64,000 bases of DNA, taken from contig CM033397.1 in the NCBI GenBank assembly GCA_019426215.1, positions 23,004,480 to 23,068,479 of the forward strand. The letters are read 5' to 3'. The position numbers and the translations under genes are program-made. This document shows, piece after piece, positions 34,320 to 46,709 of the stretch (position 1 is the first letter of the stretch; each line of letters opens with the position of its first letter). The stretch is from Buddleja alternifolia. Its lineage: Eukaryota > Streptophyta > Magnoliopsida > Lamiales > Scrophulariaceae. The notes under the pieces were generated by a model. The model was given only the letters and a program-made list of their open reading frames with translations, ran no database searches and was not told where the DNA came from.

Positions 34320-37300
34320 GTTAAATCGATCATACCTAGTTCACTTCCTCCAAAGTCCGAGGGGGAAAAGTGTTTCGTTGAGCGCGTTGGGAAATATCTG
34401 CCAGTTGTTGTCCGTACAATGAAGTGCATGGAGATATCTTATTTTGAACATGTCAGCAGAAATGGTATCGAATATCAATGTGTTTAGTTCTAGAATGAAG
34501 AACTGGATTTTGGGTCATAGCTAAAGCGCTTTGGTTATCACAATGGATTAGGGTAGGACATAGGATTGTTCCATAATCTCTAAGTTGTTGCCTCATCCAA
34601 AGGATTTGTGCACAACAGCTCCCAGCGGCTACGCACTCTGCTTCAGCGGTAGAAGTCACTATGGATTGTTGTTTCTTACTATGCCACGAAATTAGTCTAT
34701 CACCTAGAAATTGACATGTACCACTAGTGCTTTTTTTGTCTATTTTGCATCCTGCAAAATCTGCATCTGAATAACCAATTAGTTCAAAAGGAGAGTCCCT
34801 CGGATACCATAAGCCCACATTCTGTGTGCCTTTTAGGTATTTAAGGATTCTCTTGGCAGCATTTAAGTGTGATTCTCTAGGATCAGCTTGAAAGCGTGCA
34901 CACATGCATACCAAACATAAATACGGTCTACTATCGTGAGATAACGAAGTGATCCATGATACCTCATAGTTAGTGATATCAACTTTCTTTCCATTTTCAT
35001 CTTTATCTAACTTAAGCATTTGGCTCATTGGAATTTTTGAAGATGATGCATTTTCCATACCAAATTTCTTAATCATATCTCTTGTATATTTAGCTTCGTT
35101 TATAAATATGTCATTTGGGAGTTGTTTAACTTGCAATCCTAAGAAAAAAGTTAATTCACCCATCATGCTCATTTCAAATTGATCTTGCATCATTTTCGAA
35201 AATTTCTCACACAATCGCTTATTAGTAGAGCCAAATATAATATCATCAACATAAATTTGGACTAAGAGAATATCTTCATTATGGGTAATTTTAAATAACG
35301 TTGTATCAACGCTGCCTTTTGAAAAGCCTTTACCTATAAGGAAGATAGAGAGAGTGTCATACCATGCTCTTGGTGCTTGTTTAAGGCCATAGAGTGCCTT
35401 GTCCAATTTGTAGACCATACTTTTGCCATGGTTGTTGATGAATCCTGGAGGTTGCTCCACATAGACTTCTTCTCAGAGTTTACCATTTAGGAATGCACTC
35501 TTCACATCCATTTGATATATTGTGAACTTGTTGAAGGCGACAAATGCTAGGAACATCCTAATCGCTTCAAGACGGGCTACTGGGGCATACGTATCATCAA
35601 AATCAATACCCTCTTCTTGATAATAACCCTGAGCGACTAATCTGACTTTGTTTCTTATAACAATTCCATCTTCATCCATCTTGTTCCTAAAAACCCATCT
35701 TGTTCCAATCACTCCTTGGTGAGTTGGTCTTGGTACTAGCGTCCAAACCTTGCTTCTCTCAAATTGGTTAAGCCTTTCTTGCATAGCTTCTACCCAACTT
35801 GAATCATTGAGTGCTTCATCCACTTTCTTTGGTTCCATTCGAGACAGGAAGCTTGCAAACATGGCCTCATTAATTGTAGTGGACCTAGTCTTAACAGGTG
35901 CTTCAATATCTCCAATTACTAGCTCTGGTGGATGATCTCTGAGCCATTTATGGTCTGGTTGGAATGGGTTGAGAGACTCTTGAGTATCAATCTCTTGACA
36001 ATCATTTGTCTCTGGCGCAGTCGCTGCATCATTCACTGTTCCATTTTGCTCTTAATGATCATTCTCTTCATGATCATCAGCGATTCTGATACTATCATCA
36101 TTTGTAACCTCACGAGTAATCTTTGGAATAGGTACAAGGATCTCGTCATCTTCGTCATCACTATCATCACCAAGATTGATTTGTGACGGTTGTTGGGTGA
36201 GATCTTCAATTCCTATATCATCAGAATTAACCTTACTCGGTTCTTGGTTAGCATCATCAAACACAACATGAATGGATTCTTCAACCTTCGATTTGATCTT
36301 ACTTAGGATGCAAAAACTCTTTCCATTTTTGGCATAGCCTAGGAAGATTCCATCATCCGCTTTAGGATCAAATGTCTTTAGACTTTGGGATCCATTGTTA
36401 TGAATGAAACATTTTGAACCAAATACATGAAAATATGAGACGTTAGGCTTACGTCCCTTCCATAACTCATATGGAGTCTTCTCTTGCTGCTTGTTGATCA
36501 TACACCAGTTCTGAGTGTAGCAAGCGGTATTGATAGCTTCGGCCCAACACCTTTGAGGCAGCTTAGACTCTGCAAGCATCGTCCTAGCAGCTTCTTTAAG
36601 CATTATGTTCCATCGCTCGGCAACTCCATTCTGTTGAGGTGTTCTAGGAGTAGAATACTCATGAAGTATTCCAAAATCAATACAAAACTTCTCAACAAAT
36701 TGGTTAGTAAATTCAGTTCCTCTATCGCTTCTAATTCTTATCACCTTTAAATCTTTATAAGTTTGCAATTGACGAATTAGCGATGTGAGGTTGACACTAG
36801 TTTCATCTTTGGTCTCTAGGAATTCTACCCATGTATAGCGAGAGAAATCATCAACTATTACTAGCGAGTATAGGACCAAACAAATCTAGATGCAATAGTT
36901 TAAGAATTCTAGAAGTAGATAGACATGGTTCTTCTTAAAAGATGATTTAACTTGTTTACCCATTTGACATGCATCACATAAGCGATTCTTTTGAAAGGAA
37001 CCCTTAGGTAATCCCTCTACAAGATTTAGTAATATTAACTGAGAGATTGCCTTAAAGTTGAGGTGATTCATTTTTCTATGTCATAACCAACCCAATTCAT
37101 TTTGACTTTTAGCAACAAAGCATGTGGGGTTGTTATCAATTGTAGAATCCCAATCCACTAAATAAACATTATTTGTTCATTTTCCTCTTAATTTAGTAGA
37201 CTTAGTCTTAGCGTCGTTAACATAGCAGAAGTCGCTTGAAAACTTTACTTCAAAGCCTTTATCACAAAATTGACTAATGCTTAACAGATTATGCTTAAGA

Positions 37301-37512
37301 CCCTCAGCATAATATACATCACTGATCATGATGTTCCCCTTATGCATGATACCTATACCTTTGGTTTTACCTTTTGAGTTATCACCGAATATAACTTGAG
37401 GACCGTTGGTTGGATAGTTGATCAAGAGATTCTTTGATCCAATCATATGCCTTGATGACCCGCTATCAATGTACCAAACTGAAGTATCGGTGTTGGCTCT
37501 AGATACCTGCAA
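34320..37512 (-). pseudogene. pol: Element A' pol: protease to RNase H
   Basis: It has the same order as A: protease (WYIDSGSS near 37480), pre-integrase region, integrase, RT with YVDD (35253-35242), and RNase H, which is continuous here through STSGTCQFLG, the point where the LARD sits in A. Stops lie near 37175, 37090, 36050 and 35471. One missing T near 36931 together with the 29-bp deletion restores the frame. RNase H is damaged by indel clusters at about 34910-34975 and from 34480 leftward. Those clusters look like sequence error as much as decay. Confidence 0.88.
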
Positions 37513-39746
37513 TATTAAAGGGTAGTTCTAATTCTTCTTAAGTACCCATGTTGTCTTTGGTCCTTCATTGTTAGTGACTTTGGTTTGAATTGAAACTTTA
37601 GGAACCCATATTTGCCTAGTTTTCATTGTAGGAATACTGGCCTTCTTGGATTTCACATTGTGTTGTGTGTGCTTTTTGGGTGTATAATAATATCCCCGAT
37701 TATAGTAGTAATCATAATCATAGTCATAATCATAATTATCATAGTAGCGATAATATGATCCAGACTTTTGTGGATATTGACGATGGTATTTCCTTGGTGC
37801 TAGCTTGGGTTGTTTTTTTGTTGCTTGACGCTTAGCGCTTGATGCTTAGCGCTTGATTCACAGTGGTCAAATTTATCCTTAGCCATTTGAGCTTTTGAAT
37901 GAACCCGTCTTTTTGGAATATTCACTTTCGCCTTTCCCTTGCCTGAGTCAGCTTTGGCTTTCTCATTTGGCCTCGTACCATTGTCACTTGGTTCATTTAG
38001 CGTTTGACTTTGTGAACCTTTCTTAACAAAGAAAACACCCTTTCCTTTGTTGTGCGCTGTAACATTAGATTTATTTGGTTGTTTACCAAGTTTATTGCAT
38101 CCTAAACCGGTCTTTTCACCAAACATTCTTGTTACCTCAATCACATTATCCAACTTTCTTGAAGCTTTTGATAATGATGAGATGAGCTGCTCTGATTTGG
38201 CAAGTCTAGCGATCAGATCAGCTTCTCTTTTGACTATTATATCAAGATCGCTTTTCAGTTGAGTAATCTCACTCTCAAGCGATGGTTCTTCTCAATGCAT
38301 TGTTGCTGAACTTGCAACTTTGCTTTGAGCGTTACTTTATCACTTGTGAGCGATGGGATAATAGTGAAGTGATTTTGATATATTTTGGCGGCATCTTGAC
38401 AATCTTTATAATATTTATTGACTTTGTTAAGCAATTCATCATAAGAAAGAGGATGAGATAATTCATTGGTTACCTCTGGTAGCAAGTCATCAGACGCTTC
38501 ATCATCTCTTTCCATAAGACAAATCAACGCTGAGTCGCTTGTAGGCTCATCATCACTGCTTTCATCTGATGATTCCAAGTCCTCTTCAGGTGTGGAGAAT
38601 GTTCAGATTCCGCTAGCAAACCTTGTTGGTGAAGGTTGCTCCTGAATTGGTTTCTATCCACATAGTCTTGCCTTATGGGCTTAGACACATTTGGATAAGG
38701 GCAATTTACCTGGTAGTGCCCTGGTTTCCTGCAATTATAACACATATTAGTTTTCATTTTCTGTTCAGTGGTTAATCGCTTTGATCCAACTGGCGCTGAG
38801 AGATTCTGAGTAGGAATTGTAGGTGCTTGGTAAGGAACTGGCGCTAATGGCTGAGGTGCAGAATATAATGGCACTTGATACTGAGGCACTGGTGCTGGGG
38901 GAGAGGTTTGAAATGAAGTTTGTCCAACAGGATTTCTCTTTTCATATCTTAGAAATTTCTTGAATTTCTTGACCAATAAAGCCATCTCTTTATCTTCATT
39001 GGATTCTGTTGTCTTAACCTCACTAACGCTTTTCCCTTACTCTTGGTAGTAGCGATTAAAGCTCCTGATTCAGTCGATGTGTCGCTGACTTCACCTAATT
39101 CGAACTCAAATGCCTTTAATTCTGAAAACACATGTTCTGGAGTAAGAGTCTCCAATGTCTGTGATTCTCTCATAGCAACAATCTTGATTAAATACTTGCT
39201 TGGAAGACTTCTGAAAATTTTATTGACCATTTCCTTGTTAGTCAACTCCTTGTCTAATGACGCTAACTCTGTCATGAGCAAAGTGAATCTTGCGTCCAAT
39301 TGTTCTAGCGTCTCATTGGGCTGCATCTTAAAATGCTCAAATCTTTGCATGGCTATGGAGAGCTTGTTCTCCTTCATTTGTGCTGAACCTTCACATACTA
39401 TAGTCAACTTATCCCATATTTCTTTGGAAGTTTTACAATGCTTGATTTTGTTGAACAATGCATCATTGTCTCCTAACGCTGAGTAAAGTGCACTTCGTCC
39501 AACATTATCTATATTTGCTCTTTCCCGATCATCAGGCATCCATTCTAATTTAGGTTTCTCAACATATCCATCTGGGGTGGCTTCGTCAGCTCCTGGTGCA
39601 CGAGTTATCACTTTCATGATCTTAATGGGGCCGTCTGAAATTACATCACACATTTCATTATCGCAAGAACATAAATATGCAAATGCTCTAAGTTTCCAAG
39701 AATCATAATTTGATTCTACCAGATTAGGCATTTTGTTAAAAGCCAT
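37513..39746 (-). pseudogene. gag: Element A' gag, frameshifted
   Basis: It starts MAFNKMPNLVESNY at 39746. It has the same gag domain, zinc knuckle (CYNCRKPGHYQVNC) and three ancestral frame changes as A. It keeps CGA where A has TGA (38780 against 19508). It has an extra 14-base duplication 'gatgcttagcgctt' near 37845 that breaks the frame again. Confidence 0.88.
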
Positions 39747-39842
39747 AATGAAATGTTTTTAAAGAAAATTTTAAAGCGACTAAGTTTTACAAAACTGGAT
39801 CTAAACAAGCAGTTACGCTAAAAAACGCTTAGGTTTCTACTT

Positions 39843-39859
39843 CAACCGCTCTGATACCA
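39843..39859 (-). promoter_or_regulatory. Element A' primer binding site, tRNA-Met
   Basis: Identical to that of A: TGGTATCAGAGCGGTTG on the minus strand, two bases from the LTR. Confidence 0.92.
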
Positions 39860-39861
39860 CT

Positions 39862-41379
39862 TGGTGGTCCCAAGTGGCATACGAAAGGGTCTAGAAGGGG
39901 GGTTTGAATAGACCCTGAAGTCTTTTTCGACTTCAAAAATTTCGTATCACTTTTAATGGTTAGAACGCTTAGGCAACTGAACGTTTGGGTCAGACGCTTC
40001 AGTAAAGATAACTTAGACTTAGTGATTTTAGCAATTTACCAAAGTAGGGTAACGCTTAGATCACTTAATCAGAGTTAGCACAGCGAAAATGATTTTAAAG
40101 CTTTAGCGTTTGTTTTTGTTAAATAGTCGCTTAGCAGATTAGCTTGTCTTTTTCAAAGAATATAATATAATGTAAAACAAGACAATAATTAAAGTAAATG
40201 ACACAAGAAATTATAAGGTTCACTGGGTGATGCAATCCCAGCTACGTTCTTCTTCTCCTTTTTTACTTGGAGGAAATTCACTAAGATTATTATCGAAGAA
40301 TCACACAGAAACTTCTACAAGATAGTAAACAGGTGAAAATGATCTCGGGCTCCTTGATCACACAGATTTCAGCACCAATGAATATCGTCTTCTACAAGCT
40401 TCTCTCACTCAGAAATACTGTCTGTAAGGGGTTTCAACAGTTTTCTCACTCAGATGAAAGGTTGAAGGATTTATCACAAGGGTTTGTTTATTTTTGGGAA
40501 GATCAAACAACTCGGAATATCTTAGTAAGAATTTAGGTTTCTTCTTTGGAAGAGGTTTGAGATGTTTTTGTGACTGTCTGGAATGTATATAGAAAGCTTG
40601 AAAGATTTTGGCTATGGAGTTTCTAAGCTTTTTCTTTGAACGCGAATTTCAGCAGAGTTTCTTGTGCATGTACGTGTATTTTTTGTGTATCTCTGTCTTT
40701 ACGGTTTGATGGAGGTAAGGCATTTATAGGCTTTTTCTTGGGATTATGTCCGTTGGACACATGCATGAGCGTGTCTTTCACGCGGCGCGTGAGTATACCT
40801 TTTCTCTGACATTCCTGAATTCCTGCTGGTACCGATTTGACGGGAGGAGCTATAAACTCTGAAGTTCTGACAGTCTAGTCAAAAGGTGGCTTGTCTACAA
40901 GTCATATTGGCTTATCACATTTAATGCTCTTATCAGGCATTTAATGCATTTGAATTTATTTCCCGTTTGAAATAAATGTCCATTGAATGATTGCATTTAA
41001 GTCCTTTATGACTTGAGAATTTATTTCAGGTGAATTTGATTCTGATCGCTAGAGTGTTTTGAGCGCTTGATCCATAAATCCTAAAATAGTCCTTTAGCGT
41101 TTGACAGACACTAAGGATAAATCTTCATCTTCAGTTGACTTCAGACGCTGATCTTCAACTTCTTCTCTAATAAACTCACCTAGAATTCTATTAGCGATTC
41201 AGTATCTAATACTTAGTCTAAAATCTAGAAAGATAAAATTTACAAGCCTAACAAAATTACATACTTTCAAACGCTTATACAAATGATCTATGAAACAAAA
41301 ACTTACATTATATTTTGGGGTCTAACATAAAAATCATGTCTTGTCATCATCAAAACATCTAACATGAAATTTCGTAATA
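39862..41379 (-). repeat. Element A' 5' LTR, 1518 bp
   Basis: It has the same length as the 5' LTR of A and differs at scattered sites. It shares the TATTAGG-type damaged start (here TATTACG). TATA-like site at 40719-40730. Confidence 0.92.
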
Positions 41380-44300
41380 GCATGGGTGATACTTGGCTAT
41401 GCATATGATGCATAGATGATTCTTGACTATGCTTATGATGCATAGATGATACTTCACTTTGCTTATGACAACCTCATATACAACTTCTGCCATTGGATTT
41501 CTTTTTCTCCTCCAGGTTAGGCAAAAGGCCCAACCTGCACCTTAACTTGGCGAAACAGTGTTGGTTGCTTCTGCAATAGTTTTTGTTTGCATTTCCTTCT
41601 AACATAGCAAAGCTGCATTTTAGCTTTGTGGGGTAGCATGTGTTGCTCTTGCCATCTAACTCTTCCAGCTTTACGGAGTAGCATGGGCTACTCCAGCAAA
41701 TCATTTTTTTAACTTCTCATAGCAGCATGAGCTAGTCATGCCATCCAACTCTACTCATCGCATCCAACTATTCTAGCTTCTCGGAGTAGCATGAGCTACT
41801 CCTGCCATCCAGCTTTTCCAGCTTTACGGAGCAGCATGGGCTACTCCTGCCATCCAGCTCTCCGAGTTTTAATCTTAGGCTTGCCAGCAACTTTAACGCT
41901 TCCTAAACACTTCTGCATACTTAGCTTGCCAACACCTTGATCTTCCATTGACTATCGCTACAACTTGCGTGCCCGAAGTAGGACCTTGAGAGTTGCTAAA
42001 CTCAATTGCACAAAATTATAAATTTCATAGCAAAGCTTCTGCAAGTATTCTCAACCATATGTGAAATCTCATAGCCAATAATTAGATCTTTTATGGAAAA
42101 TAATCACCCAAGTAAATGATGAAACTTGTCATTATAGAAAATAAATTTGAAGTAAATATCAATACTTATTAGAAAAATATCAGTTTATTTCTATTTTTTT
42201 ATTTTGTACAAATATACAAATTTATAAAATGAAACTTCAACCGAGCCTTATTCATAAAAGGGTTTTGTCATTATACCATTGTTAAATATTTTGGGAGAAT
42301 TGGGTCTATGCAACTTTACTTCTAGAAAAATAAATGAATAATTTGTGCCGATTTATGCCATCACCCATCTAACTTAAACATAAATAACCGGAATATACAA
42401 TAAAAGATATTTGCCCAATTTCGTACTTCTTCATGCATAAACAATATTTTCCCAGAAGATCTCAAAAATAGATAAAACATTATTCACATAGGAGACCCTT
42501 CTTTACATATGAAATCTTTGAAGAAACATGCATAAGTAAATGGAGTATTTGAGTTTTAGAAAATAAAGCACATATAATCAATAGATTTTTAAAAAAAAGA
42601 TAGTCACAAGAACATTAGTGCTTAGCGGCATGACGTGGAGAGTAATAAGAGTCTAGGACACTTCTAGTTAATTGCTAGGAAGAAGGCTCTTTCACATTCA
42701 AGGTAATAAAAACAGAATCATAAACATTCTCCATCTATCATAAAGCCAAATGTATTCTTACAATATACCATTTTCTAAAAACAAATCAAGTAGTTGAAAA
42801 AAATCTTTTAGTAGAAATACACATATATGTATACATTTTCATAGTAATCAATGAAAATGATAGTACCAAACCGTTGGGATAACCATTTAGATTGTAATTT
42901 TCTCATGTCTTGAACTCAATTTACCACAGATGGCGCCAAATGATGTGCGTCTGATTCACACCAATAATATTTATATTAATAATAGGGATAATTTGAGTAA
43001 TATAGGAGATATGTTAAATAATATGAGTGCGAAAATGTAAATAACACAAGATATAACGTGGTTCAGTCGAATATGACCTATGTCCACGGAGAAGTAAAGT
43101 TCGTCTCCTCTATTTCTTTATAGTTTATATTTATTTTACAACGGATGCCTCCTCATTCATCCTCTAGAGTGACTATTTATATAAAGTTGAATATGCCTTG
43201 ATATGGTAGTCAAATAAATGCTTGGTCTTCTTTCCTTAATTACATAGAGTAATTAAGGTTAATTATAATGTTCTTAATTAGGTGAAATCCAATCAAGGGA
43301 TTAGGCCTAATTAATCTGAGATATTGGGCTTGATTTCCTCCTCCTGCTTTGTAAAGCCTTCTATTTAATTAGATCTTGTTTCCAACATCGCCATATATAG
43401 ATTTGCCGTATTTCCACAAGTGCAGGTCAATCAGGTCTTCTAGCAATGCTGAGTTGGGTTGGCAGCCTTTTAGAAGAATCCAGGCCCGATTCTTAATGGG
43501 TTTTAGCCTACTAAGCATTGGGCTTGTCAGCTTGGCCCAATGTCCAATTTTCACCTACATCAGTACCTATCATTGTACTTGGGTTACGAAGTTTAAAACC
43601 ATAATTGAACTTGATATACCGATATCCATACATACTGCAAGGTGCGGTTTCTGTACGGTTTAGTGATTTTATTAAAAGACATATGTTATCTATATATATT
43701 TTATTTCATATTTGACGCGGTGGAAAATATTCTTATCTTGATAATTTTATCTGGAAAGTAGCCAAAATTACTTGTGGTCTGAGAGATATTTTGCTGAAAC
43801 AACAATATTTAGCAAATGCCAAAACAAAGAATACTTAGAGGAAAAATAAAAAGAAATCCAAAAGAAAACGAAACTTACAAAAATAAGCACGTGAAACACA
43901 AAAATGGTGATTTCGGGCCTTATAAGAACACATATGGCTAAACAACACATCACGAGGCCATGCGTTTCACTTAGAATGCCGTTTCGCATGCACCGTGCTA
44001 CTCATCCAATTCTGACTCGGTGAATTTTTGTTCTACATCAATATTAGTATATAGTAATTAAAAACTTTTCTATGACTATATATTCAATTAAAGATTTTGA
44101 ACACCCTCAACATGTCACTTGCATCTATTTTAATATTTAATATTTATTAAAACATTACAAAAAAGATGATCAATTGAAAAACATCGATCAGTTAATGTTA
44201 TTGAAATACATCCAGACTTATTATAAGAGGTAGCAAAACTAGTTAAAAGCAAGACATGTCAATCATTATGCTTTTATGTGCTAATAAAATATAAAAAATA

Positions 44301-46567
44301 TAGTTAATTAAGCAAGAGTGATTCAAATGATTCAGGTTGGATGTTCAGGTTCATTTCCATTCAGTTGAAATCATCTGTAATACATCCATGTGACTTTTTG
44401 TTTTACATGCGTAAATGTGACAAGTAAATACACTTATGATTATAATTTGATTTGATGAACAATCCAAATCCTCTGTGACATATGTATGTAACATTTTTTG
44501 TTATACGCACACATGTGTGATAAGCATATATACATGAGTGATTAAGATGTAAACTGTATAACATTTATTTTTAAATGTTTATATGTATTTGTAACTTTAA
44601 TATATTTTATTACAATATTGTTAAATATATGTATGTTTGTCAAAAAAAATACTTTGGAGAAGAATATTGATACGTTATAGATTGAAATAGTCTTATAACT
44701 AAATGAAAGCTAATAAAAACAAGTTATGGCATGTGGTGTGGTAGTGGAAATGCTAAATTTCAGCTCAAAATACCAAGGAAAAACGGGGCTCGAAAGCCCC
44801 GAGAAAAATTGTTTAGCACAGCCGGGCCGTTTGGCCTGGCCTTGCCCAGTCACGGCCCGTCGGGTCGTGACCCGACGGGTCGTGGGTATGGATACCCAAT
44901 TCGTTGATTTGGGTCGTAAAACGGGCTATGTTTGGGCCGAAATTGATTTTTGAATTTTGGGTGATTTTAATTAATTGGGTGGATCAAAAGGATGATGATC
45001 CGAATAATTTAAATCAATTCCAATTGAAAAGTATCCAATTTCTATTTGTTAATTAGTTTGGACTTAATCTAATTAAATCTAAATGGGCCAATTAGATTGG
45101 TGATTTGGACTTAAATTAAATTTAGCCCAATAAGAAATTAATAAACGTGAATGATGTTCTAATTAATTATTTTGAGCCCAATTAAATTGAATCCAAGTGG
45201 ACCAAATAGATGGTGACTTGGGTTTGATGAAATCGAGCCCAATGGGATTAATTGGAATATAATATTTAATTAGAACTAATTAATTATTTTTTTTGAAGAT
45301 TAATAATTGATTTATGGATTAAATATTATTATATTTTTCTCGACTTGGAAATTACTTCATTTTGAATAAGGAATATAAATTATTTTTCTTAAAGATTAAT
45401 AATTAATTTTTTGATCAAATAAAAGTATTTTCAATTTTTGATGACTTTAAATCATAATAAAATAAAATATAGAATTCCATATTTTATGTGTTCATATTAT
45501 TTTAATTAAAGGTAGATGCACTTAATTCTTAATTTCGTACATTTAAGTCATCTAGTTGGACTAGAATGATTTTAATTGAAATAGTCAATATGTGAAATCA
45601 TAAGGAATTTTATGAAGGACTTTTTAGTTGGACTAAAAATTTTAATAATCAACATAAGTGATTTAATATTGTGAGCCTATATTAAATATTGCGAGCATGT
45701 ATTAATTGATGCGAGCATGTCTTATGTGATTAAAACACTAATCATGGACTTAGGATTATATGTTTTACCTTTAATTTTATGGGTTATCAAATTTGAAGCT
45801 ATTTATTATATTCTTAGAAATAATGCATGAGTTGTTTTAGGAATCGAGATAATATAGTTCAAAGTTGATAAAGTCAAAAGGCCCATGAATGTTTAATAGG
45901 TTTAATCTATGCCTTTTGTGATGACCCATTGGCTCGGACCCTCTAGTAAAAATCCATGATCAAGTGATGAATTTATTTATTCATTTATTTAAATTCTATG
46001 TTTATTTATATTGAAAGGCATGATTATTAGTAGTTTTTTTATGCATGATCGATATAGAATAAAGCGCTATATAAATTGAATAATGTGCAAAGTGAGACCA
46101 AAATCTTTTGACGAATTAAATTCTCTCAAATAAATTATACCGAGTTAGAAAAGGATGTTTGACATCCTCACCCTCCACTAAGCTTTCTAAAATTAGATTT
46201 ACTATAAATGTGTAATGCTTCCCAGTTATGGGGGTTATACATTTAAAAATAATTTGAAATTTTATAAAGTGCATGCAAATGCCTTAATCGAAACATATTT
46301 CACCCCAGAAACCTGTTCGGTTGCAAGGTGAATTCAAATGCTAGATTATAGGAGTTAGTGGGATAAACTTGGGTAATTCACGAACCTAGAAATCGAATGG
46401 GTTGTGGTTTGGTGAACTATAGGGAAACGTATTGAAACATTTACTGGATAAATTGATATTAGATATCACTTCAAATAATTAATGGGCCAGAAACCGGTTA
46501 GGTTGCAACCTATTTAATTAATTGAGGACCTCAATACCTGCTGTGGAATCGATGCCAATGATGATTC
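41380..46567. repeat. Flank F2, copy of 22106-27288
   Basis: It has the same contents as F1: tandem repeats (41380-41875), orphan LTR, GC-rich island (44726-44950), then the D leader. It contains an extra nine bases near 42352 and lacks about eight near 44868. At 46563-46567 it reads GATTC and continues directly into D, giving the unoccupied version of the element C site. Confidence 0.93.
42941..43562 (-). repeat. Orphan LTR, F2 copy, 622 bp
   Basis: The F2 version of 23658-24278, with both ends intact (TGATGT...ACATCA on the minus strand). The primer-site-like TGGCGCCATCTGTGG lies at 42938-42924. Confidence 0.62.
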
Positions 46568-46709
46568 CCGATTTTCACATGGGAGTGTGGGATTAGAAAA
46601 ATGCATTGGGAGCCAAGATAAATTTTAAGTCCTTAATTTTTCTTGGTTAAGTCAAAACAAGTAATCTAATAAATCTGGTTTATTTTTGTAGTTATTGACA
46701 AACCCACTT

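Larger units (their letters stand above)
34053..41379 (-). mobile_element. Element A': 5' half of a close copy of A
   Basis: It is collinear with 8733-22105 of A, without the LARD, and ends at a GCATG duplication (41380-41384) identical to that of A. It shares A's frameshifts in gag, several pol stops and the TATTAGG LTR edge. It differs by scattered substitutions, a 29-bp integrase deletion (near 36870) and a 14-bp gag duplication (near 37845). It therefore descends from the same insertion as A, by duplication or as its allele. Confidence 0.9.

Noticed and set aside
27289..41379. Reading 27289-41379 as one intact element
   Set aside because: The two LTRs belong to different subfamilies, the flanks are GATTC and GCATG, and an RNase H tail is duplicated inside.
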